Numbered from the stretch's first letter, positions 36,871-50,345 are shown. The stretch is DNA of 64,000 nucleotides from Timema cristinae (GCA_039000515.1 JBCFYV010000213.1:1-64000); one strand, 5' to 3'. Translations and numbers: made by a program. Notes: a model not told the origin generated them from the sequence alone.

Positions 36871-37640
36871 TAAAAATTAAATCTTTCCCCCTTGAAAGTT
36901 TGTTTTTGTCGTCCCCCAAAAAGATCGCCCCCTTTTCGAGGGGTTTTTTAAACGATTCTGTACTGCGCCCCAAATTTTTGCCCCGGAAAAATCCCCTTTC
37001 CCCCCATAGTCCACGGGCAGATTTTCGGTCGTCCTGGTCGGGGTTTCCCCCTTTTCCTTTTCCCTGACGAATTTTGGGGCCCCCATTTTCGAGTGGATTT
37101 TTTTCCGGGGCGATTTCCCCCCCGCTGATCCGACCCCGCCCATGCAAAAGCGTCTTGTCGAGCAGGGAGGTTTTGGAGAATTTGGGGGCCCCCCTTCCCC
37201 TTTGCTTGTAGGGGGAATTTGTTGAACTTCTGAGGACTTTTAGTGTAATTCCGGGTTTTTGGCATCGGGGCCCCGTGCCCGAAGTCGAACACTGCTGTAA
37301 CCCCTTTTCGGTTCGCGATTTTACCCCCAAATGCTGTTGATTCTTAAAATTTTTCATGTCCTTCCCGCCCAAACCCAAAAGTCTAAACTTTCGTAAGATG
37401 CGGGGCTTACCCCCCGGTTTTCTTTTTTCGGGTGGAGGGGGGAATTTCCCTTACCCCCCCCTATACCCCTTTCACGACCCCCAAAAACCAAACCCCTTTT
37501 TCGTATTTTTCCCGGGAAATCTGACCCATTTTAGGGTTTACGTTTTGGGGTAGAATTTTTTTTTTTTCCCCTTTAAAAAGAAAATTTTTTTCACCCCTAA
37601 AAATATTATCCGAAAAAGCAGGATTCCCCTTAAAATTAAA
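36870..37640 (-). other. GC-richer segment with 181-aa open frame, function unknown
   Basis: A minus-strand frame of 181 codons (36,833-37,378) crosses this segment. It is basic and rich in Gly, Lys and Arg, with no motif I recognise. Composition differs from the AT-rich surroundings, and array H-type repeat lies on both sides, which suggests an inserted fragment, perhaps of a transposable element. The carboxyl end of the frame runs into T-rich repeat sequence and is probably not real. I would not name a product. Confidence 0.3.
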
Positions 37641-37654
37641 ACCCTTCCCCAAAT

Positions 37655-38150
37655 TCCCCCGGGGGGAAAAGTTTACCCCAATTTAGGGGGGGGAAGGAAA
37701 AACCCCCAGGTAAAAAATGAAAATTATTCCCCTTTTTAAAAAAAATATTCCAGGGAAATGGGGTTCATTCCCTAAAAAAACCCATCCCCAAATTTTCCCG
37801 GGGGGGGGACCCCAAAACCCCGATGGTCAAGATATGAAAAAATTATTACCTTAAAAAAATTTTTTCCCCCAAAAAGGGGGTTTTTCCTTATTAAAAACCC
37901 CCCCAATTCCCCAGTGGGGGAAAGTTTGGACCTCGCCCCCTGTGGTTAAAATAAGACCCAAAATTTCCCCTAAAAAATATTCCGCAAATCGGTTCATTTC
38001 TCCCTTAAATTCCCCAATTTCCCCAGTGGGGGACAGTAAACCCCGAGGTAAGATTAAATTTTTTATTTTCCCCCCCAAAAAAAAGGTTTAATTTTTTTTA
38101 AAACCAGTATTTCTTAAAAATTTTTTTCTCTCAAACCTGAAGGTTGGTAC
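37655..38150 (+). repeat. Array H (about 115-bp tandem repeat)
   Basis: The unit contains AATTCCCCAGTGGGGGAAAG, a CCCCGAGGTAAGAT-like block, an ATTATTCCC block and a TTAAAAAATATTCC block. Copies start near 37,675, 37,790, 37,905 and 38,015, giving a period near 115 bp and about four to five units. Confidence 0.7.
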
Positions 38151-38379
38151 ATTCCCCTGCCCCTGGTTCAACCCCCGGATTTCACCCGGGAAAAAATTTA
38201 AAAGGAAAAAGGGGTACAGATCTGAGTCCCCAGTTAAAACTTAATTACGAAAACAATTAAAAAAACGGGGATGTTTTTGGGGGTTCCCCCGGGAAAAACC
38301 GGGGTATGAAATATTTTTCTTTAAAAAAAATTTTCCCCTTCTCAAGTTTAGTTTTTTTCGGTACAGTTGAAAAAAAATA

Positions 38380-41300
38380 ATCCCCGATTACAATCATGTA
38401 CCCCAAAACAGGGTATTAACAATAATCCCGACTAAATCATGGTTTTCCCCCAAAGTTTTGACATCAAAAATTACAGTTTTAAACATGCATCAATACAGTA
38501 TGAATTGCAATAACCCAAAATTAATCACGCCCCAAAACAGTGTGCTATACAATGCTACCAATCTAAATATTTGTATCCTACAGTGTACTCTAAAAAATAC
38601 AAAAATCCAAACAAATTCCCCAAAAGTTTTTGTAAATTCAAAACTTCCCCAAATTTCTATCGATACCCCTTTCGGGTTACAATAGCAATAATACAATCTA
38701 TTTTCATGATCCAATACTTTGAATTACAAAAAACCCCGATCTATATCATGGCCCCCAAAATTTTGAATCTCATACTCCCCATCTACATCATGTACCCAAT
38801 ACAGTGTGACAAATAGAAAAATCCCCAAAAACTAAAAACATGTATCAATCCCTGTAAATTTTGCAATAGTCCCCATTACTACAGTCCAAAAAGTATGACA
38901 TCTAGAAAAAATTACCCGGGTTTTCAATCAGAAAAAAATACAAGTGGGCCCCTTTAAAAACTACCAATTCCCTTTACTTTCCCCAAAAAGTTGCGGGAGA
39001 ATGCTAAGATTACTTTTTTACCCAAAACCCGGGATGAAAAACCCAGCCCCAATTTAAAATCAATTCAAAATGTACCCCAAAAAAGGGGGACATTAAAAAA
39101 CTACGATCTTTCATGTCCCCCCGTTTTACATTAGCAATAGTCCCCTTAATTGGGGTTTTCAAAATGGGTGGAAATTGCAATAGTAAGATCTAACATGTAT
39201 AATCAGTTGACAACTAACAAAAAAAACCCCATCTAAAAACATGCCCCAATACAGTATGGTATTAGCAATGCTCCCCGATCTACATATTTTCCATGGAGTG
39301 GAAAAATTTGCAATCCCACAAGATTAAAATATGTAAATTTCATGTCATTTTAGAAAGCTCCCGATTACTATCATGTTTTAATGGTGTTGAATTAGCAAAA
39401 GTTTCCCCATTAAACTGTACCCCTTTTAAAAATCCCCCGTAATAACCCCGATCTAATCAAGTACCCCCAAAAATTTTCAATAGAAAAACTAGAGTTCCCA
39501 AAATGGTTTTCCAATACAGGGGGGCACCCAGCATAGTACCAGTTATTCTGTATCAAGGGGGTTTTAAAAACAATAGTACAATCTTTCATATGTATCAAGG
39601 GGGTGTTTACATCTGATGTCCCCCTTAAAAACTGTTTAGGGGGTGTACTTAGCAATAGTAAAAATCAGTATCATTTTCCCCCAATACAGGTGAATTGCAA
39701 TAGTACCGATTTTTATATGTATAAATGGTGTGTGACTTTTTGAAAAGTTTCAAAATTTTTCAATCATGTACCTTACAATGTGAACTAGTAAAAACTAAGA
39801 TTATATCGTACCCCAAAACAGTGGACAATAGAAAAAATTTTAACCCAGGTTTTAAAACATTTCAATTTCGGTGAACTACAATAGTACAGACTTTTCCCTG
39901 TTTCCCAATTTAAATTTTGCAAAATACAAAAACTATCAGACTACTTATGTACCCCAAAAAGTATAATCTAACAAAAAAGCCCACAGTTACTATTTATACC
40001 CCAAACTATGGGGATTGCAAAAACTACAATTTTCTTTTTAGTTCCCAAAAACAGTTTTGAAAATATAGCAATAGCTCCCCGATTATATCATTTTCCCCCA
40101 AAACAGTGTGCTTAGCAAAAAACCCCAGATTAAAATATGTATAAAATTTCATTTTTGACTTCAAAAAATAATCCCCGGGTTATTTTAAAATATCCATTTC
40201 AGTATAATCAAAAAAATACAGTTACATTTTTCCCCCAAAACCCTGTACAAGCAATTTTTACAGATTTTCTTCATGTACCCCAAACGTGCGAAATGCAAAA
40301 CTCCAATCTAAAATCATGTACCATACAGTGGCATCTAAAAAATACAAGATTATATCGTCCCCAAATTTTAGTTGCATCTTTGCATTTTTTAAAATTTACT
40401 TAAAAATAATAAAAAGTGAAAATAAAATTAAATCCCCGATTTTTTGCCCCCAAAACGTGGACATATAGAAAAAGAAAAGAAATTTTAAACACGTATCCCA
40501 AAACAGTGTGAACCCCAAACCAAAAAAACAATCACAAACATTTTCCCCAAAAAGGGGTTTTTTAATCTAACCCAAAAAAAGACTATACGAGTACCCAAAA
40601 AAAAGTGTGACAATGAATAGTACCCCCTTTACTATCATGCCCCCAAAACAGTTGAAAAACTAGCAATAACTACCGTCTATTATGTTTCCCAATACAGTGT
40701 GACACTAGCAATAGTACCCCGGGTCTATATCTGTCCCCCAAACGTGTGAAACCCAGCAAAAAAAAGATTAAAACCGTATTTTTTACCCTGTGACTTAGCA
40801 ATAGCTACCCTTTTTCTATATGCACAATACAGTTTTTGACATTGCAATTTTTAGGATTTATATCATGTACCAAATACGTATGAATTAGCCCAAAAAAACC
40901 CCGATTATATCATGTCCCCTAAGTTGAATTAGCTTTGCTACCGATTTTTTTTCATGTATCCCAAAAGGGTTTTTACAACTGAATAAAAATATCAGATTAC
41001 AAAATTTTCCCCAAAAAGGGTAAAACTAACAAAGTACCCCGATCTTATCTGTCCCCAAACGTGTGACATCTAGAAAAAGCTTCCCTTCTACTATGGTATA
41101 AAGGGTGTGACATTAGAATAGTCCCCGTCTATATCATGTATCCAATTTCGTATGAAATAACCCCCCCAAAACCGAAATTTCAATCACCCCAATTTCTTTG
41201 GTATCTAGAATAGCTCCCCGATCTACAATATTTTTCCCCCTTGGGGTGTGCATCTAGAAAAGCAAAAATTAAAACAGCCCCAATTTCGGTTTAAACACCC

Positions 41301-41525
41301 TAGCTAAGTTTTTATTTACAACTGGAGTGTGACCTTTTCAATTCCCCCCAAACTATATCATGTAGAAACAGTGTGACATTTGCAAAAAAGTCCCCATCTC
41401 CCCTTCCCTGTATAATGGGTTGAATTAAATAGCCCCGATTACTTATGTACCCTACCCTGTGAAAAATTCCCCCCAAAAATAAGATTACAATGGGTAACCC
41501 CAAAACAGTGTGGAAAAAGGGTTTA
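38380..41525 (+). repeat. Array F (about 46-bp satellite)
   Basis: The unit resembles CCGATCTATATCATGTACCC, then CAATACAGTGTGACATCTAG, then CAATAGTA. ACAGTGT-type anchors near 38,537 and 38,582 and similar pairs give a period of 45-50 bp. The array covers about 3.1 kb, so about 65-70 units. All open frames inside are by-products of the repeat. Confidence 0.9.
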
Positions 41526-41529
41526 AAAA

Positions 41530-41760
41530 TTTCTGCAAGTTTTAAAACCTTGTTGCCAAGATGTTTTCAAAATTGATGGTTGATTAAACCCCCCTCAGGG
41601 GGAAAAAGGTTAAATATTATTGTATGTTTTAAAAACCTTTGTCCCGCTCAAGACGAATTCCCAAAAAATCCGATGGTTTGATTCAACCCCCGTCAGGGGA
41701 AAAAAAAAAAGGTTTTAAAAACTTCTGTATGTTTTGGATTCCAAAAAATTTTTAAAAAAA
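41530..41760 (+). repeat. Short tandem repeat, about 97-bp unit
   Basis: GATGGTTGATTAAACCCCCC near 41,575 and GATGGTTTGATTCAACCCCC near 41,671 are followed by TCAGGGG and a TTTAAA-rich block ending in TGTATGTTTT. Roughly 2.3 units are present, abutting the end of array F. Confidence 0.75.
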
Positions 41761-44000
41761 ATTTAGGATAGAAAAAAATTTAAAAATGTCCCCAGATTTA
41801 AAAAATTTTTCACCCCCCAACGGCACGTTGAAAAGCGTCATGCTTGTAAAATTTTTTTAAAATTTCCCTTTCCCCGGAAAAGGTCGGGGTTTTAAAAAAA
41901 TCGGTTTTGTGGAGGGGGGGTTTTTACAAATAGATTTTTATTAAAGGGGGCACTGGTTTACCCCTTGGGGTGAACGTTTAAAATATTGAAAAACAAAATA
42001 GAAATGGGGCCCCCTTTATTTTAAATTTAACCCCTTTTGTTTTTGGGGCTATACATTTTTAATTAGCGGAAAGACTTTAAATTCTTTTAAAAAAGGGGGG
42101 GGAAGGGTAAGTCCTGAATTATAAAATTGAACCCTCGGTCTTTATCTAAACAAAAATTTACAGATTCAACATGTGTTAACTTTTCCTCGAAGATAAGTTT
42201 TTATTAAAACCCCCAAAAAAGGTTCGAACCTTGCTCCCCAAAAAAAAATTTTTTTTTTGTTTTAATCTGTATTTAAAAAAACCCCCAAAATTTAAAAATT
42301 TAAAAGGTTTTAAAGGGGAAAATTTTTTAATACATTTTGTATGGTTAATAAGTTTTTTAAAGGAATAAAAAAACACCATTGAGCCTTTTTTTAAAAAAGG
42401 TTTAAACCATTTTTTTTTCCCCAAACCTTTTTTTTCCCCGTCTTTTTTTTAAAAAAGGGCCCGGGGGGAGAACCCCAGTCGCTTCGGATAATTTTTTTTT
42501 CCCTAAACCCTTTCGAAATTTAAAAAAAATTTTAAAAGTTATTTGAAAAAGGATATTTAAGAATAAAGCTTCCCGTTACACTGACAGTTTAAAATGTTAG
42601 GGAAAACCCGAACGATAGTTTGCCCCCTTTTTTTTTCTGGATTTTCCCCCTTTTCCCCAGGTTGGCCCCCTGCGGGTCAGGGGTATGTCGGGATTTTCGT
42701 GTGTTTTTGGGAAAAAACCTCAGTCCCCATAAAAACCCCTTTTCCTTCCCTTTTGGAAAAATGGGGGGAAATTTCCCCCCCCCACCCGTGGTTCGGTTCC
42801 TCATTTACTACATTAGGTAAAAGCCCGTGATGCAAAAAAATTTTAAAAATTGGGGGTTTAAAAAGGGGGTTAGGGGTTTTTTTCCTTTTAAAAATTGATT
42901 TTTTTAAAACATAAAAGGGGCTTGTTTTCCATACAATCTGTTTATATCTGAGGGAAAAACCGAGTTTTGGTGACCTGGTGTTCTTCCTTTCAATTGTTTA
43001 TTACAAACGATCAAAAGAGATGCGCGCCCTAGTGTTTTCTTCCATAGAGCTATGTGTGGTGTTTTGCTTTGGGGGGAGGGAAAAGGGGTTTTGGTTCCCC
43101 CAGTTTTTTGAGGGTCGTATTTTGATTTCACCCCCTTTGGGAAACAAAGTAATTTTCTGTCTCATTTTAATAGGGTTTAATGTTTGGGAAAAAAAAATTG
43201 TTTAAGTAAATTTTTTAAAAAAATTAAAAGATGATTGAAGAATTAAAGGGGTTTTGAAATTTAAATTAAAAAAGTAGAACTTTTTTTTAAAAAGAATTAA
43301 TGTGTTTAATTAATTAATTTTTAAAAAGAAAAAAAATTTTTAATGGTTTAATAAATTGGAAAAAAAAATTTTTTAAATTAACTTTTAATGATTAAAAAAA
43401 AAAGTTTAAGTTTTGTTTTTTTTTAATGATTGAAAAAATTTTTTTTGAAAAAACTTTTTTTTAAAAAAAAGTTTAAAAAAAAATTTTGTTTTTTTTAAAA
43501 AAAGGGAAAGGAAAAAAAATAAAAAAAAAAAAAACCCCCCAAAATTTTTTTTTTTAATAATTTTAAAGTTTAAAAACACATAAACAAGTTATAGTTTTTG
43601 AAATTTTTTATTTAATTTAAAAAATTTAAAACCCTAGACTAAAAATTTTTAAAATTTATTTTTTAAAAATTTTTAAAAAATTAACACTAATTTTACACTA
43701 TAGGAAGGACGTGAATTTTTTTAGTTTTAATCTTTTCACTACAAAAATGAATATTTTTTAAAAAAACACTATAGGTCTAGATGAATTTTTTTTATCATTA
43801 AAATAAAACATGTTTTTTTTTAAAAGAGCATGCCCCCCATTTTTTTGGGGTTTTTTTTAGAAAGGGCCCCAAAGGGAAAAGTTTGACAGTTCCCCATATA
43901 ATTTTTAGGGTCTAGGTAGGCGGCTCATTAAATTTTTGGGGGAAAAATTTTAAAATTTTCGCTCTTATGAAGGGCCCCCTTTTATGATACGTTCTTGTCA
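41760..44000. other. AT-rich and mixed DNA, no gene supported
   Basis: Open frames are at most 82 aa and unrecognised. 43,200-43,700 is nearly pure A/T. A small two-copy repeat beginning CACTATAGG lies near 43,695 and 43,768. Confidence 0.4.
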
Positions 44001-47000
44001 AAAAAATTTCGAAATTTTAAAAAAAGGGCCTTTTTCTTAACGCACTACCTTCCCCCTTTTTGTTGAAAAGTTTTCCCCAAACCCCCTTTTGTCCCCAGAA
44101 TGAATAAATTTGGGGCGTTAAAAATGAAAATGATGATTGCCCCCGAGTTCGTCTTTTTTTTTTAAACCCCCCTTTTTTCATGGGGGGATCCTGAAAAAAA
44201 TTTTTTGTGTGGGTTTGGAAATTTGCCCCGGTACTCAAAAAGTAACGGGAAAGGGTTTTGGGGATGATCAAAAAAATTTATGTGTAGAGAATGGCCCAGA
44301 AACGGTGTATTAAATTTTTTGTTTTGGGGGGAAAAGGCAGGGAACTAATGGTAATGCAGAGAAAAACCCCTTCGAGTTTTCCCAAAAAGGCCGAATCCCG
44401 CATAGATAGGATATAAAAAGTAAATCTTTGTGGTTTCCATCTGATAAGATAGGTTTTTGACATATCGGCAGTTTTTAAAGTTTTTTATGGCTATGAGGGG
44501 GTTTTTGCTCCAAATTTCCCCCCCCTGGGAGCTATCTTTATGTACGGTATGCCCCTTTTTTTGTATGAACGACCCCCTCGGCCCTTGTTTCAGTTTTTAA
44601 AAAACTGTTTTTAAATTGATTACCCTTTACTCCCCTTTCGGCGTTTAACCCCCTTTTTGGAGCCCCCCCCGGGGGCTTGCTTTAAATTTAGAACCCCGGG
44701 GGAAATTCCCCCAAATTTTAACCGTTCGCTAAAAAAAAGGGTTTGATGGGGGTTTGTGAAGACGTACCCGGTCTTAAAACTAAAAAATTTAAATTTCTCT
44801 GTTTCCTAAGGTGGAATCCCCCTTTTTCAGGGGAAAAACCCGGGAAGTCAAAGAAAAGTGTGTAATTGGGGTATTCCCCAAAACACTGCAAAAATAACCC
44901 CCCCCGCATTTTTACTTTTGCAGTCCCCAAAAAAGCAATTTCTTTTCTTTGAGCCCCCAACTTCCTAGGGAAGTTTGGGACAGCATACTTAAAAAAAAAA
45001 GAGATTTAGTCCCATAGCCCCGGGAGGGCCTGGTTGGGGTTTAAACGTGCCTATAGCGATTATTGTACAGGTTTACGATTAGCCCCAAAAAAATTTTTTT
45101 CCCCGGAAACTCCCCCCTGAATGATGAGTGAAATTTTATCGAATTTTAAATTTTTGCCGTACCGGGTTATTTTCAATAGGCCCTTTGGACGTAGGAAAGG
45201 GGCTGTAAGGGGGGTCCCCGGGAAAATTTGCTAAGTCTTATGCAGTTTACAAAAAATTTAAAAGGGGGCCCCCCTTTTTAATTACTGTGTACAGGTAGGG
45301 TTTTAAAGTCCCCCAAAATTTTACTTCGAAATTTGCCAAACCTTTCAGGCGTGATTAGGGTTTTTGAGAGTATGACTATCCGGAGGTGTTGTAAAAAATT
45401 TTTTTTTCTCGGTAAACTGATCTGTCGCCCTCGAATGAAAAATATATAGGGGAAAACCCCCCTTTTTGTGTGATAAAATTTTTTGGTTCATCCCCGGGGT
45501 GGGCCCCTTTTTGGGGATTTTAAGTTTCCGGGGGGAGGTAAAATTTCGAATTTTTTCCAAAGGGGAAAAATAGGGAAAATGAAAATCTATAATTATGTAC
45601 AACGTGGTTATGAATACTAGCTCAGTATGGGGTTCTTGTAAAAATTTTACCCCCCGCGTGCTCTCCTCGGAAAATCCAGTAAAGGGAAAGATCCTAACCC
45701 ATATCTTTTGTAGGGCTTCCGCATAATGGTGAGACTGTTTTGAGGCTCTTTGGCAATTTAAGGGTTTCTCGGTACGAAGTACTAAGTATTATAACGTTGC
45801 ATTCTATGAGGCCCAAAAAATTGGTATACATTTTTTCCCCCTAAAAATGAGGGGATTGAGAGCTATCTTAAAATTAATTTAAGTACATTCCTACAGAAAA
45901 ACACATGACTGAAATTTCATTTTTAAAAAATTTTTTGGGTCGGGACCCCTCGTTTATAGGCAAAGTAGGCCCCGGTCAGCATTAATAATTTCCTTTTTCT
46001 CCCCTGCTTATATGAGTAAAAAGTGAGGAATTTATTTCCCCTTTGGGGAATGTATCCTTCCGGTCGAATTTTTACCTTTTCTTTTATTTGTTTTTTTTGT
46101 CAAAAAAAGGAAGGATCTTCACAAAATATTACGTCCTCTGTTAGACGGTTTTTGGGGTTTAATTTTCGTGGGGGATTTTTAATCCGCGAAATGATATGTT
46201 TCCGTCCCCGGGAATTTATCCTGAATAAAATTTCGTCTAGCCGTCTTTTGAAATGTAGGGAAAAATTTTAGTTTTTTAGGGGCAGCCCCTTAAATAAGAG
46301 TCATCCATCAGTTTGCTTTTAAAATTTTGATTTCGTTAAAATTTTTAAAACCGTTTTTTTTTAAAGGGGGGGATCCCCCGGGTTCAACTCTTAAAATTGG
46401 GGTTTTAAAGGTAAACGTTGACTTCCCCGTCGTTCAAAAAAAACTATTAAAAACAATAGGGGAAAAAGACCTTCTTCAATTACATTTATGCGCTTACTTG
46501 GCTATGTTTCCGGGGTTTTTCCGAGCCCCCCACGTGAAAAGTTTTTTGAGGATTTATTTTTATTCAAGTACGCAACATCAACCTGATTTTAGAAACAAAA
46601 CCTTAATTTTGCAAGGAGGGGGGGGGGAAAAATTTTTTTTTTCTTTCCAAAAATTTTAGTGTAAAAAACCGATAATGAGTTTAAATACCCCTTTTCAATT
46701 TACCTTCGTAGGGGGGTTTTAATAAATTTTGGTGCAATTCCTTTTCGGTCATTTCAATTTTTTTTTCTACGCTTTGTTATACCCCGACGGACAAGAAAAA
46801 GGGGGGGACCTTTAAGGGAATTCGTTGTGAAGAATAGGTTTTTATACCGGGGTCGCTTGCCAATAATTTCAAGGAGACCAAAAGGGTTCAGGTACACAAT
46901 GGTAAAACCCACCCCAAACTGTGACTGAGTCAAAAGTGTGGCTGTTTATCTTTCCCCCTTCCGAGTTCAAAAGTCGAGGTCTTAATCAACCCGGTGTATC

Positions 47001-47590
47001 TAATGTATCTTTTATATTTTTGTGATACACTTTTGATAATTTAAAAGTTTTCTTTTCGGGTTAATTCCGGAGATTACACTTTTTTCCTTTTTTGGGGAGA
47101 TATAAAAAAGGCTGGGGGGAGAAAAAGAAAAAGGGGGCTTTTAGTGGGGTTTGCCTTTTCCCCTTTCATTCACTACAGTCCCCAGGGGTCGAAAGGAAAA
47201 AAAAAAAAGGAACGGTGATAAATCTAAAAAAAAATCGACCCCTTGCCCCCTAGCATAGTCATGCCCTCTCTCGTTTGGAGGGTCAAGGTTGCTCTCGCCC
47301 AGGGGGGGTTTTCCAAGGTTTTTCCCCTCTCTTAACCCCGAAATTTTAAATTTCCCCCAAAAAAATTAACCTTTTTTTTCCCCGGTAGGAAGATTTTTAC
47401 GAAAAAATGTTTTGTGATATTTTTTAGTTTACTGTAAATACAGAAAAAGGTTTAAATGTTTCTTTTTTTTGCTGGAGCAGCGTCCCGTCCCCCCCCTTCC
47501 CCAAAAAAAAAAAAGAGAGAAGAAAGGGAACAAAAAAAAAAGGGGTTTTAAACCCCCCTCCCCTTTGTTAAAAAGGGGTGAAATTCTGTT
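44000..47590. other. Mixed-composition region, nothing identified
   Basis: Less repetitive than the arrays, with open frames up to 110 aa (46,327-46,659) that match no family I know. TATAAAAAAGGC at 47,101 is followed at about 47,168 by TCATTCACTACAGT. That pairing is reminiscent of an arthropod core promoter or LTR, but no LTR pair, primer-binding site or pol domain is seen. Confidence 0.3.
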
Positions 47591-48770
47591 TAAAAAATTC
47601 ACTGTGTTAAAATTTTGATATTCCCTTTTTAAACCTGAGAAAAAGTTACTTAAAATTCACATTAACCGAAAAAAAAAATTAAGATTATTGACTGGTTTAC
47701 GGGTAGATTAAAAAAATTTCCTAGGAAAAGGGGGGTTTAACCCTTTTTTTGTTTAATGATGTAAAACAATTTTCTTGATTTGGGCCCCGGGCCCCGGTTG
47801 AACCCGGCCCTGGTTTCCGGTTTATTTTATTAGGGCAATTGAAGGGTGGGTTTCCCGGTTACCGTAAATGTAACCCCAAAGGTAATTAAGGCTATTTTTT
47901 TTGGTCTGATTAGGCCTATTACGAATTCAGTTGAATAATATTAACCCTCGTCCCTTGGAAAAAAAGAGTGGAAAATGTTGTTTAAAAAATCTTTTAAAAA
48001 AACGACCCAAAAGGGTTTTTTTTTTTTCCCCTTTAAAGTTTTTAAAAACCCTGACAAAATGTACTTAAATATTCAAAATTAACCAAAACAATTATGATTA
48101 TTGACTTAGGTCTTCGGGGAAATAGATTAAACAATTTCCTGGGGAATGGGTTTGAATTTTTTGTTTTATGGTAAAATTCTTTTTTATTTTGGCCAGGGAG
48201 GATTAACCCGGACCTCGGGGGTTTTTAAAACCCCCCGGCCCCTTTTTAAAAAGAGGGGAAAAGTCCTTTTAAAAATTTTTAAAAAAAATCAAGTAGGTGT
48301 TTTTTTTTTCCTTAAAAAAGCTTTTTAACCTGAAAAAGTATTAAACTATTAATTTTAAACCCCGAAAACAATTAATGATTATTGCTTGGGTTTTTTTGGG
48401 AAAAGTTTAACAAAAATTTCCCCGGAAGTGGGTTTAACCTTGTTTGTATTAATGTTTTAAACAATTCATTCTTTTATTTTGGGGCCGGCCCCGGGGTTTT
48501 TACCCGGACCTCGGGGTTTCCAGGTTTTTATTGAGTGTCAATTAAGGGGGTTTTTCCGGTTCACAAAAAAGAAACCCCCAAAAAGGTTATTAAAAGGATT
48601 TTTCCTTGATTTGTTTAAATTAACCCCCAAGAAACCAAAGTTTTTTTTTTTAATTTTTTTGGCTGATTGGCCATTTTCATAATTCATTTGAATAAACATT
48701 TTTTTAAAAATCATTCAAAATTATTGCTTGATAAGTCCAGCCCCAACACAAACAACAACCAACATTGTTA
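47590..48770 (+). repeat. Four-copy tandem repeat, 290-400 bp
   Basis: The anchor GATTATTGACTGG or a variant occurs near 47,687, 48,086, 48,377 and 48,719. It is followed by a TAGATTAAACAATTTCC block, a GGGTTTAACC block and a GGACCTCGGG-type block. Spacing varies (about 400, 290 and 340 bp), so copies differ by internal insertions or deletions. Confidence 0.7.
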
Positions 48771-50230
48771 GTTAAAGATTAAACAATTTTTTTTAAACTC
48801 AACGTTTTGCTATTAAGGTAAAAAATTTTTTTTTTTAAATTAACACACACTGCCACACACGAGCCGATTAAAAATTAAATTCATTACCCTAAAACCACAC
48901 TCCACATTGTATTAATGAGTAAAATTCAGAAAACCCCCTCATGTCTCTTAAAATACCCCCCCCCCCGGATCCCCCCCCGGGCCCCAACCCCCCCAACCCC
49001 CAAGTCCCCCCGTCATTCAGGCCCAAAACAAAGGGATTAAAAGGTCCCCCCAAATGCTTCCTTACTTATGGGGATGTGGGAAAAAATTTTCATATAAGAG
49101 GTAATGGAAGAAAATAAAGGAGGGAAAAATGGTTTGGGGGAATAAATAAAGGGGGATTTAAATAAATACTGGCCACAGGTGGAAAAAAATGGTAAATAAT
49201 GATGATGATTATGATAGATAATTTAAAACTAGTTTGTCTTTATTTTTTTATATAATACAAAATAAGGTTGGCCCCCAATCAAGATTTTGGGGTAGTTTCT
49301 TTTTTGCCAACATTTCTAATTGTGTTTTCATGGGCGCATAAAAAATCTTCCCGCTTAACAGTTTACAGACGGGGCTTCATTTTTTAAGTATTTCCTTTTC
49401 TCACGAGTTGAGTTTTACTCCTTCGAAAAATGCTTCACAGAAAAGTTTGGATATACCAGGTTTCTAGTCTTGAATATTATGGAGTATATTTAAATTTCCC
49501 GTTTTTTGTGAAATTTGTAGTTTAAATTTTTTATTTTTATTTTAAAAAAATATAGGATTTGATGATTTCAAAAAATTAAATTTTTATTTAAATTAAAAAC
49601 TATTCAAACGCACAGTACATTAGAGCTAAGGAAATGAAATTTTGAAATTTGTTTCGTGGTAAACAGTTTTTTTTGTTAGACTTTTGGTATTTTAAATATT
49701 AGCGCATTCTTTTGGGGACCCAAAAAATTTAAATATACTTTAAAACACAAAAGGGAAATCTTTTCTCATGTCCCCCAAAATGGGGGCTAAAAAAAAATTT
49801 TACTTTTTTCAAAACCCCTATACTTAACAAATAATTTTATTTTTGGTTATTTTTTCCCCCTTTAAATTTATACCCCGAAGAAAAACATTTGGTGATCAGA
49901 ACCATCTTCCAATTAACAATAATGTTTACCCCCACCCAAAATTTTGGCATTTTTATTGTATTTGATAAATATTTAAAACGACAGGGTTTGTATGTTAGAT
50001 TTTTTGGGAAAAATATTTATTTCTAAAAAATTTAAATAGCAAAAAATAAGAAAATTACAATGGTATTTTGAAGGATTATGAATTAAAATTATGTAAATTT
50101 AATATTTGTACTCTTAATTTATTACCATTCTTTAAAAAATTTAAAACTTGATATATGATAAAATTTTTGGTTTTTTAAAAAAGGAAAAGGGAAAAAATTT
50201 TTGGGAGTTTTTAAAAAACTATTAAATAAA
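48770..50230. other. AT-rich DNA, no gene seen
   Basis: Cleaner AT-rich sequence with a C-rich patch at 48,955-49,015 and a short GAT-type microsatellite near 49,200. No open frame of interest is present. Confidence 0.5.
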
Positions 50231-50239
50231 TCCCTTTCC

Positions 50240-50345
50240 CCCCGCGGGACGGGGTTTGAATAGACCCCCAGTAATGTGTCGTAAGAACGACTAAAAGGGG
50301 GCTTCGGGGGCAGGAGTCCCCCGGGTTTTGGGAAAAAATTCCCAT
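50240..50345 (+). mobile_element. Possible decapod-type dispersed repeat fragment
   Basis: GTGTCGTAAGAACGACTAAA at 50,277-50,296 is followed by a G-rich and then C-rich patch. It recalls, from memory only, a dispersed repeat common in decapod crustacean sequences whose core reads TCGTAAGAGGCGACTAAAAG. It sits directly before the 5' end of the LINE and ends in a pyrimidine tract. Confidence 0.3.

Noticed and set aside
47097..47185. Possible LTR promoter (TATAAAAAAGGC followed by TCATTCACTACAGT)
   Set aside because: No paired LTR, primer-binding site or retroviral-type domains nearby; the spacing is longer than usual for a TATA-to-initiator pair.
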